From JBDTNL01 sp039933785 (GTDB lineage: Bacteria; Acidobacteriota; Thermoanaerobaculia; Multivoradales; JAGPDF01), in the NCBI GenBank assembly GCA_039933785.1, contig JBDTNL010000013.1, forward strand, positions 1 through 64,000: 64,000 bases of DNA, given 5' to 3'. Position 1 is the first letter of the stretch, and every line of letters begins with the position of its first letter. Below are positions 8,846 to 18,078 of this stretch, one piece after another. The translations under genes were made by a program, and so were the position numbers. Under the pieces are notes generated by a model. That model ran no database searches. It was not told the DNA's origin and saw only the letters and a list, made by a program, of their open reading frames with translations.

Positions 8846-11335
8846 TCAGTCTCGCGTCAGGACCTCATGGTGGTAGTTGAGTGTGATCTTCTTGGGCTTT
8901 TGAGGCAGTTTCACGTGCAAATCAAGCTCACGGGGCGTGCGACCGATCAGGGGGACGATCGAGAAGCGCAGCGGCGCGCCCTTCGCAAGCTCGGCGTAGA
9001 CCGGCACCAGAGTACGGAATGTCTCGGAAACACCTTCCTGATGGATCGAGCCGGTGACGTGGTACTCCTCGCCCTGTTTCTCCACCTTGAGGTCGTTGAC
9101 CAGCTTGGGGATCTCCGTCCCGTCGACCCATTGATGGAAGAACCAGTCGAGCTTGCCGTCGCTGGTAGCGTTCATCATCGGGACCATGTGTCGCTCGGCG
9201 ACCTTCTGAAAATCGGCCGTCGAGGCGCTCAGTCCGGTGTAGGTCTTGGCGAAGTCCTGCATCAGCGCCATGAATGCCGCATCGGGGCTCGGCGATTCCT
9301 GTTCGCGCATCATCATGCGCAGCATGTGGAGCACGAACGCGCCCTTGTAGTAGACGATGGCCTGCGCCGCCCAGGGCGTGCGATCGGTCGACAGGCGCGT
9401 CCCCAGGGTGATCGGTCCGGCGAGATAGTTCGGCACCGCGTTCCCGGGCGGTGATTCGTCGATGAATCGGCGCGCCCGTTCCCAGTGGTCGTCGTAGCGC
9501 GCCCAGCCCGCCGTGTGCTGCAGCGCCAGGGCGGCCGAGAACTGCGCGAAGCCCTCCGAGAGCCAGGTGTCGCGGTAGCTCTTCCAGCCCACCTGGTGCC
9601 CCCACCACTGATGCGCCAGCTCGTGGAAGCCGACTTCGTCGATGAAGGCCTGCGCACCCGTGATCCCGAGTTGGTTGCGCAGGGTGCTGTTCATGAATGA
9701 GACGTAGGGCAGGAAGACCAAGCCCGGCCACGACTGGCCGAAGTTCCACTGCGACTGCTGGGTGATGGCGACCCGCTTGCCGCCGAGGGCTCCGAAGTAG
9801 CGGCTGCAGACCCGAGCGGCGTTCATGCCGTCGACGAGCGCCGACTCGGCGAGCGCTCCCGTATTGATGCTCTGCACGGTCGGAGCCTGGATGTTCTCCA
9901 TCGCGTCTGGATCGAAGCCACTCTCGGACATGCCCGAGTCGTTGATCGTGTTGAGGTCGGCGGCGAGCTCGCGCACGATGTTGGGCGTGCCGGGATTGGT
10001 GTAGACCGCGATCTCGAGCCCGGTCTGCGGATCGCTCCGCGCCAGGCGTTTGAACCGGCCGTAGTTGAAGCCGGCGACGCGAATCGGGGCCTCCGCTTTC
10101 CAGGTGCTGACGTTGGCGCCGGCCTCGACGTGCGATTCGACGAGCTCGCCGACCGCCACCACCTCGTTCTTCTCGGGCACGCGGAAACGCAGATCGAAGG
10201 TCGCTGGGTCGGCGAAGAAGCCCAGATTCGGATACCAGCTCTCGCGGGCCTTGACCTCGAAGCTGCCGTCGCCGGCGTCGGTGAGCACGTCCGTGCCGCC
10301 GTAGGCGATCCGGAGCAGCGTTTCGCTGCCTTTTGCCAGGGCCTGCGGCAACACGACCGAGGCGTCGCCGTCTTCGTCTCGATCCTCCTGCACGAAGGCC
10401 GCGGCAGTCCACGGGCCTTCAGGAGCCGCCGCGAACTCGGCCGTGCGAATGCGGAGCCGGGGCATCAAGTACATCGGCAACACGCGTAGCCCGGCGACCA
10501 GCGCCTTGAAACGAATCGTGGTGACGCCCTCGAGATCGGCGTTCTTCTTCACCGTCGATTCGATGTCGTAATGCAAGGCGTCGGTCAGCGCGCTGACCGG
10601 CAGGTAGCGTCCGGCTCTGACCTCGCCTGTGCGGTGACTCAGATACCAGAGCCCGCCGCGGGTCGGATGCTGAATGGCGAGCGCCACTTCCTCGCCGCCG
10701 GAAAAGGGCTCGAGTCGGGTGGCGTCGACGCCGAGCGGATCGATCACCAGCATCGCGGGTGGCAACGTCTTCCCGGAAACGAGGGCTACAAAGACGCCGC
10801 TGCGCAATGTGGGCTGGTTCAACATGTCCTCGAGCAGCCGTGCTTGCAGGTTGAGCTTCCACGGCTTGCGCAGCGAGACGAGCGCGTGTTGATAGATGTC
10901 GATCGCTTCCGGCAAGGGCGCGCCGGCGACCGCCGGGCCGCCCAGCTGAAGCTCCTCCGCGGTGTCGTCGTAGAACATCAGCACCAGGCGATCGAACTCG
11001 TCGCGCAGCACCTCGAGCTTGTCGTTGCCGGTGAGCAACGCGAGGTGCGCGCGCTCGGTTTCGCTCGCCGGCTCGAGGGTGTAACTCCCGTGGCCGACGA
11101 ACACCGCGCCCACGGTCCGCCCGCCAACCGGCGTCAGCAGGTGGAAGGCGCCGCTGTCGAACTTGAAATGGAACGCATCGCGGTCGAGGCTCATGCCCGA
11201 CACCGCGACCACCCGGCCGTCGGGGCGCGCCGCGCGCAGCGCGTCGTACGTCGGATCGCCGGCACCATGGGCCGCCGACGCGGCGAGGCAAAGCAGGATT
11301 GACAGGCCACACGCCGGCCGGAGGAATTGAAGCAT
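8846..11335 (-). CDS. M1-family zinc aminopeptidase-like metallopeptidase, secreted
   Basis: An 829-residue protein. ATG at 11335 gives a signal peptide (LRPACGLSILLCLAASAAHG) missing from the longer upstream reading. The C-terminal half carries HELAHQWWGH, with zinc ligands H571 and H575 and catalytic E572, and the third ligand E594 in TWLSEGFAQF 19 residues after H575, exactly the M1 gluzincin spacing. The long N-terminal region (about 25-330) is a poorly conserved beta-rich domain, and no GAMEN motif was seen where exopeptidase specificity would be set. It therefore probably hydrolyses peptides in the periplasm or outside the cell, with uncertain specificity. It is a separate unit upstream of the SPFH operon. 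Confidence 0.88.
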   Translation of the reverse strand: MLQFLRPACGLSILLCLAASAAHGAGDPTYDALRAARPDGRVVAVSGMSLDRDAFHFKFDSGAFHLLTPVGGRTVGAVFVGHGSYTLEPASETERAHLALLTGNDKLEVLRDEFDRLVLMFYDDTAEELQLGGPAVAGAPLPEAIDIYQHALVSLRKPWKLNLQARLLEDMLNQPTLRSGVFVALVSGKTLPPAMLVIDPLGVDATRLEPFSGGEEVALAIQHPTRGGLWYLSHRTGEVRAGRYLPVSALTDALHYDIESTVKKNADLEGVTTIRFKALVAGLRVLPMYLMPRLRIRTAEFAAAPEGPWTAAAFVQEDRDEDGDASVVLPQALAKGSETLLRIAYGGTDVLTDAGDGSFEVKARESWYPNLGFFADPATFDLRFRVPEKNEVVAVGELVESHVEAGANVSTWKAEAPIRVAGFNYGRFKRLARSDPQTGLEIAVYTNPGTPNIVRELAADLNTINDSGMSESGFDPDAMENIQAPTVQSINTGALAESALVDGMNAARVCSRYFGALGGKRVAITQQSQWNFGQSWPGLVFLPYVSFMNSTLRNQLGITGAQAFIDEVGFHELAHQWWGHQVGWKSYRDTWLSEGFAQFSAALALQHTAGWARYDDHWERARRFIDESPPGNAVPNYLAGPITLGTRLSTDRTPWAAQAIVYYKGAFVLHMLRMMMREQESPSPDAAFMALMQDFAKTYTGLSASTADFQKVAERHMVPMMNATSDGKLDWFFHQWVDGTEIPKLVNDLKVEKQGEEYHVTGSIHQEGVSETFRTLVPVYAELAKGAPLRFSIVPLIGRTPRELDLHVKLPQKPKKITLNYHHEVLTRD

Positions 11336-11426
11336 GCGGTTCTCCTTAGGAAGCGGGGCGGAGCATAGCGTTGCCGGCCGCCAAAGTCCTTCCCGACAAC
11401 GTTTGCTGCCGGTTCTTCCCAGCCGG

Positions 11427-11432
11427 TACAAT
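11427..11432 (+). promoter_or_regulatory. -10 box (TACAAT) for the GNAT gene
   Basis: TACAAT lies 30 bases before ATG 11463, with a CGGAG ribosome site at 11450-11454. No convincing -35 element is visible. Confidence 0.4.
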
Positions 11433-11462
11433 GGGCTCTGGCAGTCTTCCGGAGTGAATCCC

Positions 11463-11912
11463 ATGACCTCGACCCCAAGCACGTTGCGGATTCGCCCGCT
11501 CGACGAGACCGATCTCGGGGAGATCGTCACGATCGACGAGACCATTTCAGGCAAGTACCGCCCGAAGGTATGGGAGGACCGTGTCCTCTACTACCTCCGC
11601 CGCGACCCCGACGGCTGCTTCGTGGCCGAGCTCGAGGGCAAGGTCATCGGCTTCATGCTCGGTGAGGTGCGTTCCGGCGAATTCGGTCTGGAAGAACCCA
11701 CCGGCTGGATCGAGGTCATCGGCGTCGACCCCAAATTTCGCGGTCACGCCGCCGGCCGCCGCCTGGCCGATGCCCTGCTCGAACACTTCCGCTCGCGCGG
11801 CGCCGTGTCGGTCCGCACGCTGGTCGACGAGAGCATGGCCGGGATCGGCGAATTCTTCACCGCCCTTGGATTTACTCCCGAACCGCTGCGGCCGTTCGTG
11901 AAGAAGCTTTGA
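11463..11912 (+). CDS. GNAT-family N-acetyltransferase
   Basis: The 149-residue protein has the GNAT order: LRIRPLDETDLGEIV (strand 1/helix 1), CFVAELEGKVIGFMLGE (strands 2-4), and the acetyl-CoA pyrophosphate loop IGVDPKFRGHAAGRRLADAL (the Q/R-x-x-G-x-G/A equivalent is RGHAAG). FFTALGFTPEPLRPFVKKL is the usual C-terminal strand. An upstream in-frame extension to 11334 lacks family similarity and CGGAG precedes ATG 11463, so the short start is chosen. Substrate is unknown. It lies 31 bases before the diiron protein gene and may be co-transcribed with it. Confidence 0.85.
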   Translation: MTSTPSTLRIRPLDETDLGEIVTIDETISGKYRPKVWEDRVLYYLRRDPDGCFVAELEGKVIGFMLGEVRSGEFGLEEPTGWIEVIGVDPKFRGHAAGRRLADALLEHFRSRGAVSVRTLVDESMAGIGEFFTALGFTPEPLRPFVKKL

Positions 11913-11943
11913 GGCTCCGCAAGGCAGCCTCTGGAGATCGATC

Positions 11944-13251
11944 ATGAGCACCGAGACCAGCACCATCCCAAAGCCCTTCCACGACGCCGTCGAGCGTTGG
12001 CGGGAGCGCTTTCTTCCGGACTTCGATTTCCTGCTCGACAATTGGGAAAAGCATTTTCCGAAAGAGCCGATGTACAAGTTGTGCGCCTATCGCGAGCAGG
12101 GGATGTGCTCCGAGATCGAGTGCGGCGATCAGAAGGGGCAGGCGAAGTACACGCAGGCGTGCTCGATGCGCGAGGAGCAGGCGCATCACCTGTTGGCGGC
12201 CATTCGCGCCCAGGCCTCGACGGAGTTCGGATCGATCCAGCAACACCAGTTGACGTTGGCGCGGGCGCAGAGCGAAGAGGATCAAATCTGGGTCCTACGC
12301 ATGATGGCCGAGGAGCTTCGCCACGGCTATCAGATGTTGCATCTGCTGCTCGCCGACGACTGGACCAACGTCTCGAAGCAGAGCGGCGCCGACATGGTCG
12401 AAGAGACTCTGTCGATGACCACTGGCTCGCACCTGCTCGGCGCGTTCAACATCGACTTCGATTCATTCGTCGACAACATCATGTTCTGCGCCCTGATCGA
12501 CCGGGTGGGCAAGTACCAGTTGTCCATGCAAAAAATCAGCGCCTACAAGCCGATGGCCGAGAGCATGCCGCAGATGCTGCGCGAGGAAGCCTTTCACCTC
12601 GCGACCGGCGTCGTGCCCATGAGACGGTGGATGGAGCAGGCGGCGCGTGGCGAGGTCTACGTCACGGTGGCGATGCTGCAGAAGGTGCTCAACAAGTGGC
12701 TGCCGCGCGGTCTCGAGATGTTCGGCGACGAGCGCGGCGGCGCCACCAATGTGAAGTACGGCTTGAAGCCGATGAAGAACGACGAGGCGCAGAATCAGTA
12801 CTACGAGGAGATCCGCAAGGTGGTCGCGGACCTCAACATGCGCTACCTGCGGGCTCGTTTTCCCGAGCTCAACCACGGCGAAGCTGAGTCGATGCTGCGC
12901 GAGATCACCGTCGAAGGCCTGGTGGTGCGCGGGGTGAAACCCGAAGAGCTGTTGCACATCCCGCACAAGCAGTTCTTCCGTCGCCGCGGCATGCCGTCCT
13001 ACAAGAAAATCGGAGCCGACGGACAAGAGTTCGCCGATTCCGCTGCCTATGTGCGGCATCTGTCGCAGGTCCTGCCGGAGTCGTATCTCGCGGGCCGCGA
13101 TTTTCGCGACTTCCTCGAGGCGCTGGGGAAGGTCGAGTCCGGAACGCTCACGCCAGAACAGGCGGCGGGACTGATGCCCGAGCTGCGGCGCGTCGGCGGC
13201 GTCTGCCCGTGCTCGAAGTCGGTGCGCTGGGTGCAGGACGTCCCCGCCTGA
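11944..13251 (+). CDS. BoxB/PaaA-like ferritin-fold diiron oxygenase
   Basis: The 435-residue protein resembles the phenylacetate/benzoyl-CoA epoxidase (PaaA/PaaC/BoxB) family, whose diiron sites use E and ExxH residues. Visible candidates are REEQAHHL (about residues 76-83), AEELRHGYQML (about 121-131) and REEAFHLATG (about 214-223). A basic region and a C-terminal CPCSK follow. Classical BoxB or PaaA genes come with a reductase (BoxA, PaaE) and CoA ligases, none of which are here; the neighbour 13 bases downstream is proline dehydrogenase. It is therefore a BoxB-like diiron protein of undefined substrate rather than a secure BoxB. Confidence 0.7.
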   Translation: MSTETSTIPKPFHDAVERWRERFLPDFDFLLDNWEKHFPKEPMYKLCAYREQGMCSEIECGDQKGQAKYTQACSMREEQAHHLLAAIRAQASTEFGSIQQHQLTLARAQSEEDQIWVLRMMAEELRHGYQMLHLLLADDWTNVSKQSGADMVEETLSMTTGSHLLGAFNIDFDSFVDNIMFCALIDRVGKYQLSMQKISAYKPMAESMPQMLREEAFHLATGVVPMRRWMEQAARGEVYVTVAMLQKVLNKWLPRGLEMFGDERGGATNVKYGLKPMKNDEAQNQYYEEIRKVVADLNMRYLRARFPELNHGEAESMLREITVEGLVVRGVKPEELLHIPHKQFFRRRGMPSYKKIGADGQEFADSAAYVRHLSQVLPESYLAGRDFRDFLEALGKVESGTLTPEQAAGLMPELRRVGGVCPCSKSVRWVQDVPA

Positions 13252-13264
13252 GCGCCGGCCGACC

Positions 13265-14161
13265 ATGAGCGTATTCGGCCGCCTGCTCGTCACAGCTCTC
13301 CCGCTAGTGCCTAAGTTCGTCGTCGGGCGAGTCGCCTCGCGCTACGTCGCGGGGGAGACCCTCGACGATGCACTGCGCACGGTGAAGGCGCTGAACGACA
13401 TCGGCGCCATGGCGACGCTCGACATCCTCGGCGAGGAGGTGCAAGCGCGCGAGAAGGCGACCTGGGCGGTCGACGAGTACGTGCGCGCCTTCGAGACCCT
13501 CCGCGACCGCCGTCTGGACAGCAACATGTCGATCAAGCTCACCCTGCTCGGGCTCAAGATCGACGAGAATTTTTGCCTCGACAACGTGCGCCGGATCGCG
13601 GCGACGGCCAAGGCTTGCGGCAACTTCGTGCGCATCGACATGGAGGACCGCTCGACCACCGACGCGACGCTCCGCATCTACAAGACCGTGCACGCCGAGC
13701 ACGGCAACATGGGCATCGTCCTGCAGGCTTATATGCGCCGCACGCCTCGCGACATCGCCGACCTCCCAGCCGACAAGCCCAACGTGCGGATCTGCAAGGG
13801 CATCTATATCGAACCCCGCGACACCGCCTGGAAGGGCCACGACACGGTGCGCCAGGCCTACCTCGGGGCGCTCGAGAAACTCCTCGCCGCCGGGATCTAC
13901 GTCGGCATCGCCACCCACGACGAATTCCTCGCCTGCGGCGCCACCGCGCTGCTTGATCGCTACCAGACACCCCGCGACCGCTACGAGTTCCAGATGCTCC
14001 TCGGAGTCGATCCGGAGCTTCGCCGCATCCTGATCGCTCAGGGTCACCGCCTGCGGGTCTACGTGCCCTACGGCGCCGACTGGTACCCGTACTCCATCCG
14101 CCGGTTACGAGAAAACCCGGAAGTCGCCACGCACGTCATGCGGGCGATGTTCGGGCGGTAA
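13265..14161 (+). CDS. proline dehydrogenase (monofunctional, FAD)
   Basis: A 298-residue monofunctional PRODH, similar in length to the Thermus enzyme and without the P5C dehydrogenase domain. Diagnostic segments are SIKLTLLGL (about 88-96), FVRIDMEDRSTT (about 120-131), PNVRICKGIYIEP (about 176-188), FQMLLGV, and the substrate-binding RVYVPYGADWYPYSIRRLREN near the C-terminus with the two adjacent arginines. It oxidises proline to P5C, passing electrons through FAD to the quinone pool. No P5C dehydrogenase gene is present in the window. It is 13 bases after the BoxB-like gene, so the two are probably co-transcribed. A terminator-like hairpin follows at 14185. Confidence 0.92.
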   Translation: MSVFGRLLVTALPLVPKFVVGRVASRYVAGETLDDALRTVKALNDIGAMATLDILGEEVQAREKATWAVDEYVRAFETLRDRRLDSNMSIKLTLLGLKIDENFCLDNVRRIAATAKACGNFVRIDMEDRSTTDATLRIYKTVHAEHGNMGIVLQAYMRRTPRDIADLPADKPNVRICKGIYIEPRDTAWKGHDTVRQAYLGALEKLLAAGIYVGIATHDEFLACGATALLDRYQTPRDRYEFQMLLGVDPELRRILIAQGHRLRVYVPYGADWYPYSIRRLRENPEVATHVMRAMFGR

Positions 14162-14184
14162 TTCAACCCCGCAGCGCAGGAAGG

Positions 14185-14203
14185 ACCCGGGTCGGGTGTT
14201 TTT
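14185..14203 (+). terminator. short terminator-like hairpin after proline dehydrogenase
   Basis: ACCCG (14185-14189), loop GGT, then CGGGT (14193-14197), followed by GTTTTT. The stem has only 5 bp, but the T-run is rare in this GC-rich DNA and the site lies 24 bases after the stop codon. Confidence 0.4.
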
Positions 14204-14291
14204 AGGCTCATGGAGGATTCGAGCCTGTTTGACCCCGGATCGGGCAGGGTGCTACCTTCATGCGGATTTGCCTCGCAAGTCCCGAGGAGCC

Positions 14292-15359
14292 ATGGCGGAA
14301 CGTTCAGGAGGGATGGGATCGTCGTCGGGCAACCGGAGGAAATTCTCCTCGGGCGGCCGCAGTGCGCGCGATCCGAGCACCGACAGTCTGGAGTTGGCGA
14401 GCCTGGATCCCAGCCGACGCACCCAGACCATCGACAACACCGACGGCTGGCCGACCCGGGAGGACGAGCGGGTCGACGTCGAGGCCAACGTCATCCTGAT
14501 CGCCCATCCCGAAAACAAGATGCTCGGCACGCGCTTCCGGCTTTCCTCGGGCGCGGCGATCGAAATTGGCCGTTCGCCAGCCGCCGAGATCAGTCTTCCC
14601 GAAGTGCTCTCGGTATCGCGCGCGCACGCCCGGCTGCGCTACGAGAATGGCGTCGTGATGCTCGAGGATCTGAAGAGCACGAACGGTACGCTGCTCAACG
14701 ACCAGCCGCTCGCCGGGCGCAAGGCGCTCAACAGCGGCGATCGATTCCAGGTCGGCTCGGTGCATTTCAAGTTCCTGCAAGAGCGCGATCCCGAGCATGC
14801 GTACCACGAAGCGATCTACAACCTCGTCATGCGGGACGGGCTGACCGAGATCTACAACAAGAGGAAGCACGACGAGGAAGCCGAGCGCGAGTTCGCGCGC
14901 GCGGCGCGCCACGACCGTCCGCTGTCGCTGGTGATCTTCGACCTCGACTCGTTCAAGAACGTGAACGACAGCTACGGCCATCTGTGCGGCGACTTTGTGC
15001 TCAAGCAGGTGGCGACCCTGGCCGCCGAGCTGCTGCGCCCGGAACAGGTGTTCGCGCGCGTCGGCGGCGAGGAGTTCGCCATCCTCTGCCCAGAGACCAA
15101 TCTCGAGGGCGCCCTGCAGCTCGCCGAGAAGCTGCGCGAGCGTTTCGAGACCTACGAGTTCCAGTACGCTGGTTTTCGTGTGCCGGTGACCTGTTCCTTC
15201 GGGGTGGCGGATCGGCGTTCGCGGATGCGCGGACCGCAGGAGCTCTACGAGGAAGCCGATCGCGCGCTCTACGTCGCCAAGCATTCCGGGCGCAACCGCG
15301 TGAGCCTCGCCGAACCCGACGAGCCGAAGACGCCGGCCGCCGGCGGCGCGCCGGCTTAA
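14292..15359 (+). CDS. FHA domain-diguanylate cyclase (GGDEF)
   Basis: The 355-residue protein joins an FHA domain (about 60-150: IEIGRSPAAEISLPE, VSRAHARLRYE, LEDLKSTNGTLLN) to a GGDEF domain (about 180-340). The active-site signature is GGEEF at 258-262 and the metal/substrate segment is FDLDSFKNVNDSYGH, so the cyclase should make c-di-GMP. FHA domains bind phosphothreonine, and the next gene 37 bases downstream is a Ser/Thr kinase, a likely partner. ATG at 14292, preceded by GAGGAG, is chosen over the open frame that starts at 14196. A basic, low-complexity N-terminus (1-60) may be unstructured. Confidence 0.92.
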   Translation: MAERSGGMGSSSGNRRKFSSGGRSARDPSTDSLELASLDPSRRTQTIDNTDGWPTREDERVDVEANVILIAHPENKMLGTRFRLSSGAAIEIGRSPAAEISLPEVLSVSRAHARLRYENGVVMLEDLKSTNGTLLNDQPLAGRKALNSGDRFQVGSVHFKFLQERDPEHAYHEAIYNLVMRDGLTEIYNKRKHDEEAEREFARAARHDRPLSLVIFDLDSFKNVNDSYGHLCGDFVLKQVATLAAELLRPEQVFARVGGEEFAILCPETNLEGALQLAEKLRERFETYEFQYAGFRVPVTCSFGVADRRSRMRGPQELYEEADRALYVAKHSGRNRVSLAEPDEPKTPAAGGAPA

Positions 15360-15396
15360 GCCCGCGGCCGACCTTGACGCTCGGCCGGAACCTCCG

Positions 15397-17496
15397 ATGA
15401 CTGTTTCGCTCGGCCAGACTCTCGGTCGCTACCGCCTCGAATCGACACTCGGCCGCGGTGGTATGGCCGAGGTCTTCAAAGCGACCGACACTCGGCTGGG
15501 CCGCACGGTGGCGGTCAAGGTCATCCAGACGGCCTACGCCGCACAGCCGCAGTTCGTCGATCGATTCCTCCGCGAAGCGCGGTTGGTGGCAGGCCTCGAG
15601 CATCCCAACATCTTGCCGGTGTACGACTCCGGCGAGCACGAAGGTACCCCGTACCTGGTCATGCCCTTCCTGGACGGCGGCACGCTGGGCCAGCGTATGG
15701 ACGGCACCCCGATTCCCTTGCCGCAGGTCGTGCCGTGGATTCGCCAACTTGCCGATGCGCTCGACTTCGCGCACCGCGCCGGCGTGCTGCACCGCGACGT
15801 GAAGCCCGCCAATGTCCTGGTGGGTCTCGGCGATCGACCGATGCTGGCGGATTTCGGTATCGCCAAGGCGGCGGAATCGGCGACTCGGCTTACCGCCACC
15901 GGCGTGGTCGTGGGCACGCCGGTCTACATGGCTCCCGAGCTGGCGCTCGGCAAGTCGGCCTCGGCGCAGAGCGATCTCTACGCGCTTGCCGTGCTGGCGT
16001 ACGAGCTGCTCACCGGTACGCCGCCTTTCGGTGGCGAGAGCGCGCTCGCGCTCATGCACCAGCACGTGCAGACGCCGGCGCCCGCGCCTTCGACTCGAGT
16101 GGTCAACTTGCCGAGCGACATCGATGCGGTCTTCGACGCGGCGCTCGCCAAGGACCCGGAGCGGCGGCCGCGCACCGGCCGCGCCTTTGCCGAAGCCCTG
16201 GCCTCGGCGCTCTCGACGGGAGAGCGTCAGGCGGTCGCCGAGGGCACGCCCGGACCGTGGTCCTCGCTCGGCGCGCAGCCGACGTTGCATTTGGCGAACA
16301 CCGACGAGGCGCGCATCGCCGCCCGCACCACCATGGCGCGCAAGCCTGGAGTCTCCGGGATGCTCACCAGCTACGCCGCGCCGCCGCGTCGCTGGCCTTG
16401 GCTCGTGGCCGCGGCGGCCGGCATCGGAGTTCTGGTTGTCGGCGCCCTGGCGTTCGATCGCCGTTCGACGAGCTCGGAGGGCACGGCGTCGACCGAGGTG
16501 AAGGCGGCAGCGGCCGCTCCGGCCGCCGCGCCGCAGAGGCCCCCGACAACTTCGCCGGCGGCTCCCGCGGCTCCCGCGGCTCCAATAACTCCGCCCGCAA
16601 CTCTTCCCACGGCGGCGATTCCAAGGGCCACGCCTCAGCCGGCCTCGGAGCCAGCGATCGAGACGGGCTCCGCATCGATCGCCGGCGGGGCGGCCGAAGG
16701 ATCGACCGTCGACGAGCATTTCGCGAGGTGGCGGACCATGGACCCGCACGTCGGTCCTCGACGCCTGACCCGGCCGGAGCTCGAGAGCATGGCCACCACG
16801 GCTCGCGAGGCCGAGCGCCGCCGACCCGACAATCAGCAGGCCAAGCTGGCCGCCGACTATGCGGCGGGCGGACTCGCGTACGTCGAAGGCAATATGGCGG
16901 AGGCTCGCCGCCGGCTGGGAGAAGTCCGGCAGCACTCCGGCACTCTGGGTCCCGCCATGGGCACTGGCGTTCACTTCGTGCGGCAAGCTTCCGCAGGCGG
17001 CACCCGGCTCGACGATTGGGTCGTGGCGGTGGCGTATCTCGATCCACGTCACGAGGCGGCGGCGCTCCTCGATACGGAGTTGCGGCGCAATCCCGCCGAT
17101 GCGGCCGTTCGCCTCGCGCGCGCCTTCGTGCGCCATCTCGATGGCGAGCATCAGGCCGCGCTCGACGACGCGTCGGCCCTCTACGAGACGGCGCCGAGTC
17201 CGCACGTGGCCGAACTTGCCGGCGAGGAAGAGCAACACCTGGGGCACTACGAGAAGGCGTTGGACTGGTACCGCTTGGCGATCTCGACCTCGACCGGCGA
17301 TCCCGGTCCGGTTGCGGCGCAAGCGGCGCAGCTCGCGGCGCGCGAGTTGGGCCGCAAGGATCAAGCCCGCGCGATCCTGGCCGACGCCTGCGCCAAGGGG
17401 AACCAGACCGCGTGCCGCGAGCAGGAGCGCTTCGAGACCTTGCGCAAGAACGGCGTCCGTCCGGTATTCGGAGCGCGACGCAAGCCGCCGGCCTAG
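15397..17496 (+). CDS. PknB-type Ser/Thr protein kinase with TM segment and C-terminal TPR-like region
   Basis: A 699-residue protein. The kinase domain (about 10-275) is complete: glycine loop LGRGGMAEVF, K41 in VAVKV, E60 in helix C, HRDVKPANV with D134, DFG at 152-154 and YMAPELALG. A single membrane helix sits at about 332-350, followed by an Ala/Pro-rich linker (about 365-415), then a helical region (about 440-699) with TPR-like repeats. The topology implies a cytoplasmic kinase and a periplasmic repeat domain that could sense or scaffold. It lies 37 bases after the FHA-GGDEF gene. Targets are unknown; the FHA protein is a plausible one. Confidence 0.92.
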   Translation: MTVSLGQTLGRYRLESTLGRGGMAEVFKATDTRLGRTVAVKVIQTAYAAQPQFVDRFLREARLVAGLEHPNILPVYDSGEHEGTPYLVMPFLDGGTLGQRMDGTPIPLPQVVPWIRQLADALDFAHRAGVLHRDVKPANVLVGLGDRPMLADFGIAKAAESATRLTATGVVVGTPVYMAPELALGKSASAQSDLYALAVLAYELLTGTPPFGGESALALMHQHVQTPAPAPSTRVVNLPSDIDAVFDAALAKDPERRPRTGRAFAEALASALSTGERQAVAEGTPGPWSSLGAQPTLHLANTDEARIAARTTMARKPGVSGMLTSYAAPPRRWPWLVAAAAGIGVLVVGALAFDRRSTSSEGTASTEVKAAAAAPAAAPQRPPTTSPAAPAAPAAPITPPATLPTAAIPRATPQPASEPAIETGSASIAGGAAEGSTVDEHFARWRTMDPHVGPRRLTRPELESMATTAREAERRRPDNQQAKLAADYAAGGLAYVEGNMAEARRRLGEVRQHSGTLGPAMGTGVHFVRQASAGGTRLDDWVVAVAYLDPRHEAAALLDTELRRNPADAAVRLARAFVRHLDGEHQAALDDASALYETAPSPHVAELAGEEEQHLGHYEKALDWYRLAISTSTGDPGPVAAQAAQLAARELGRKDQARAILADACAKGNQTACREQERFETLRKNGVRPVFGARRKPPA

Positions 17497-17548
17497 GCGA
17501 GCCGCGCGGGCGGTCAGGATAGTGCTCGCCGCCATGGCACGGGCGCGC

Positions 17549-17554
17549 TAACAT
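17549..17554 (+). promoter_or_regulatory. -10 box (TAACAT) placing transcription start at the YkgJ-type start codon
   Basis: TAACAT ends 6 bases before ATG 17561 and no ribosome site is visible, as expected for a leaderless transcript. A -35 element is not obvious. Confidence 0.4.
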
Positions 17555-17560
17555 GGTCCG

Positions 17561-17941
17561 ATGTCGTCGCAGCCCAAGTTCTACAACTGCTCCAACTGCC
17601 CGGCGTACTGCTGCTCGTACCCGCATATCCCGGTCAGCGAAGCCGACCTGCAGCGCCTCGCGCGCCATTTCGAACTCGACGTCGAAGAGGCGCGCTCGCG
17701 CTACACCAAGCGCGGCGACGACGCCACGCCGATGGTGATGCGGCACAAGGCCGACGAAAACTTCGGCACTGCCTGCCAGTTCCTCGATCGTGAGACTCGA
17801 CGCTGCACCATCTACAAGGCCCGCCCCGGCACTTGCCGGGCATACCCCGGAACCGTGCGCTGCGGCTACTACGACTTCCTCAGCTTCGAGCGTTCGATCC
17901 AGGAAGACGAGACCTTCGTCGCCAAGGCCTACAACCCATAG
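17561..17941 (+). CDS. YkgJ-family cysteine-cluster protein
   Basis: The 126-residue protein contains the eight-cysteine pattern of the YkgJ (zinc- or iron-chelating, CxxCxxxCC) family: C10, C13, C17 and C18 in NCSNCPAYCC, then single cysteines in GTACQFL, RRCTIY, GTCRAYP and VRCGYYDF. The family is thought to bind a metal cluster, but its function is unsettled. It stands alone, 64 bases after the kinase gene, with its own -10 box immediately upstream. Confidence 0.85.
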   Translation: MSSQPKFYNCSNCPAYCCSYPHIPVSEADLQRLARHFELDVEEARSRYTKRGDDATPMVMRHKADENFGTACQFLDRETRRCTIYKARPGTCRAYPGTVRCGYYDFLSFERSIQEDETFVAKAYNP

Positions 17942-18078
17942 AGATCCGTCTCCGCCGCGTTTGCGAGGGTGAATCGGCGGCCGTAACCCGCACTAGGGCG
18001 TAGCCTCCCGGCACGGCGATTCGGCCGGTCGGCCCATTTCCGCACCACGTTGGAGCGCCGCGTGCGATAAGACGCTGC

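Noticed and set aside
11944..13251. Secure assignment as benzoyl-CoA epoxidase BoxB
   Set aside because: No BoxA, BoxC or ligase gene is nearby and the neighbour is proline dehydrogenase; only family-level assignment is justified.
15001..17535. 844-residue minus-strand open frame opposite the kinase gene
   Set aside because: It is a shadow of the GC-rich kinase gene, Arg/Gly/Ala-rich with no recognisable domain, and runs across the divergent GGDEF region.
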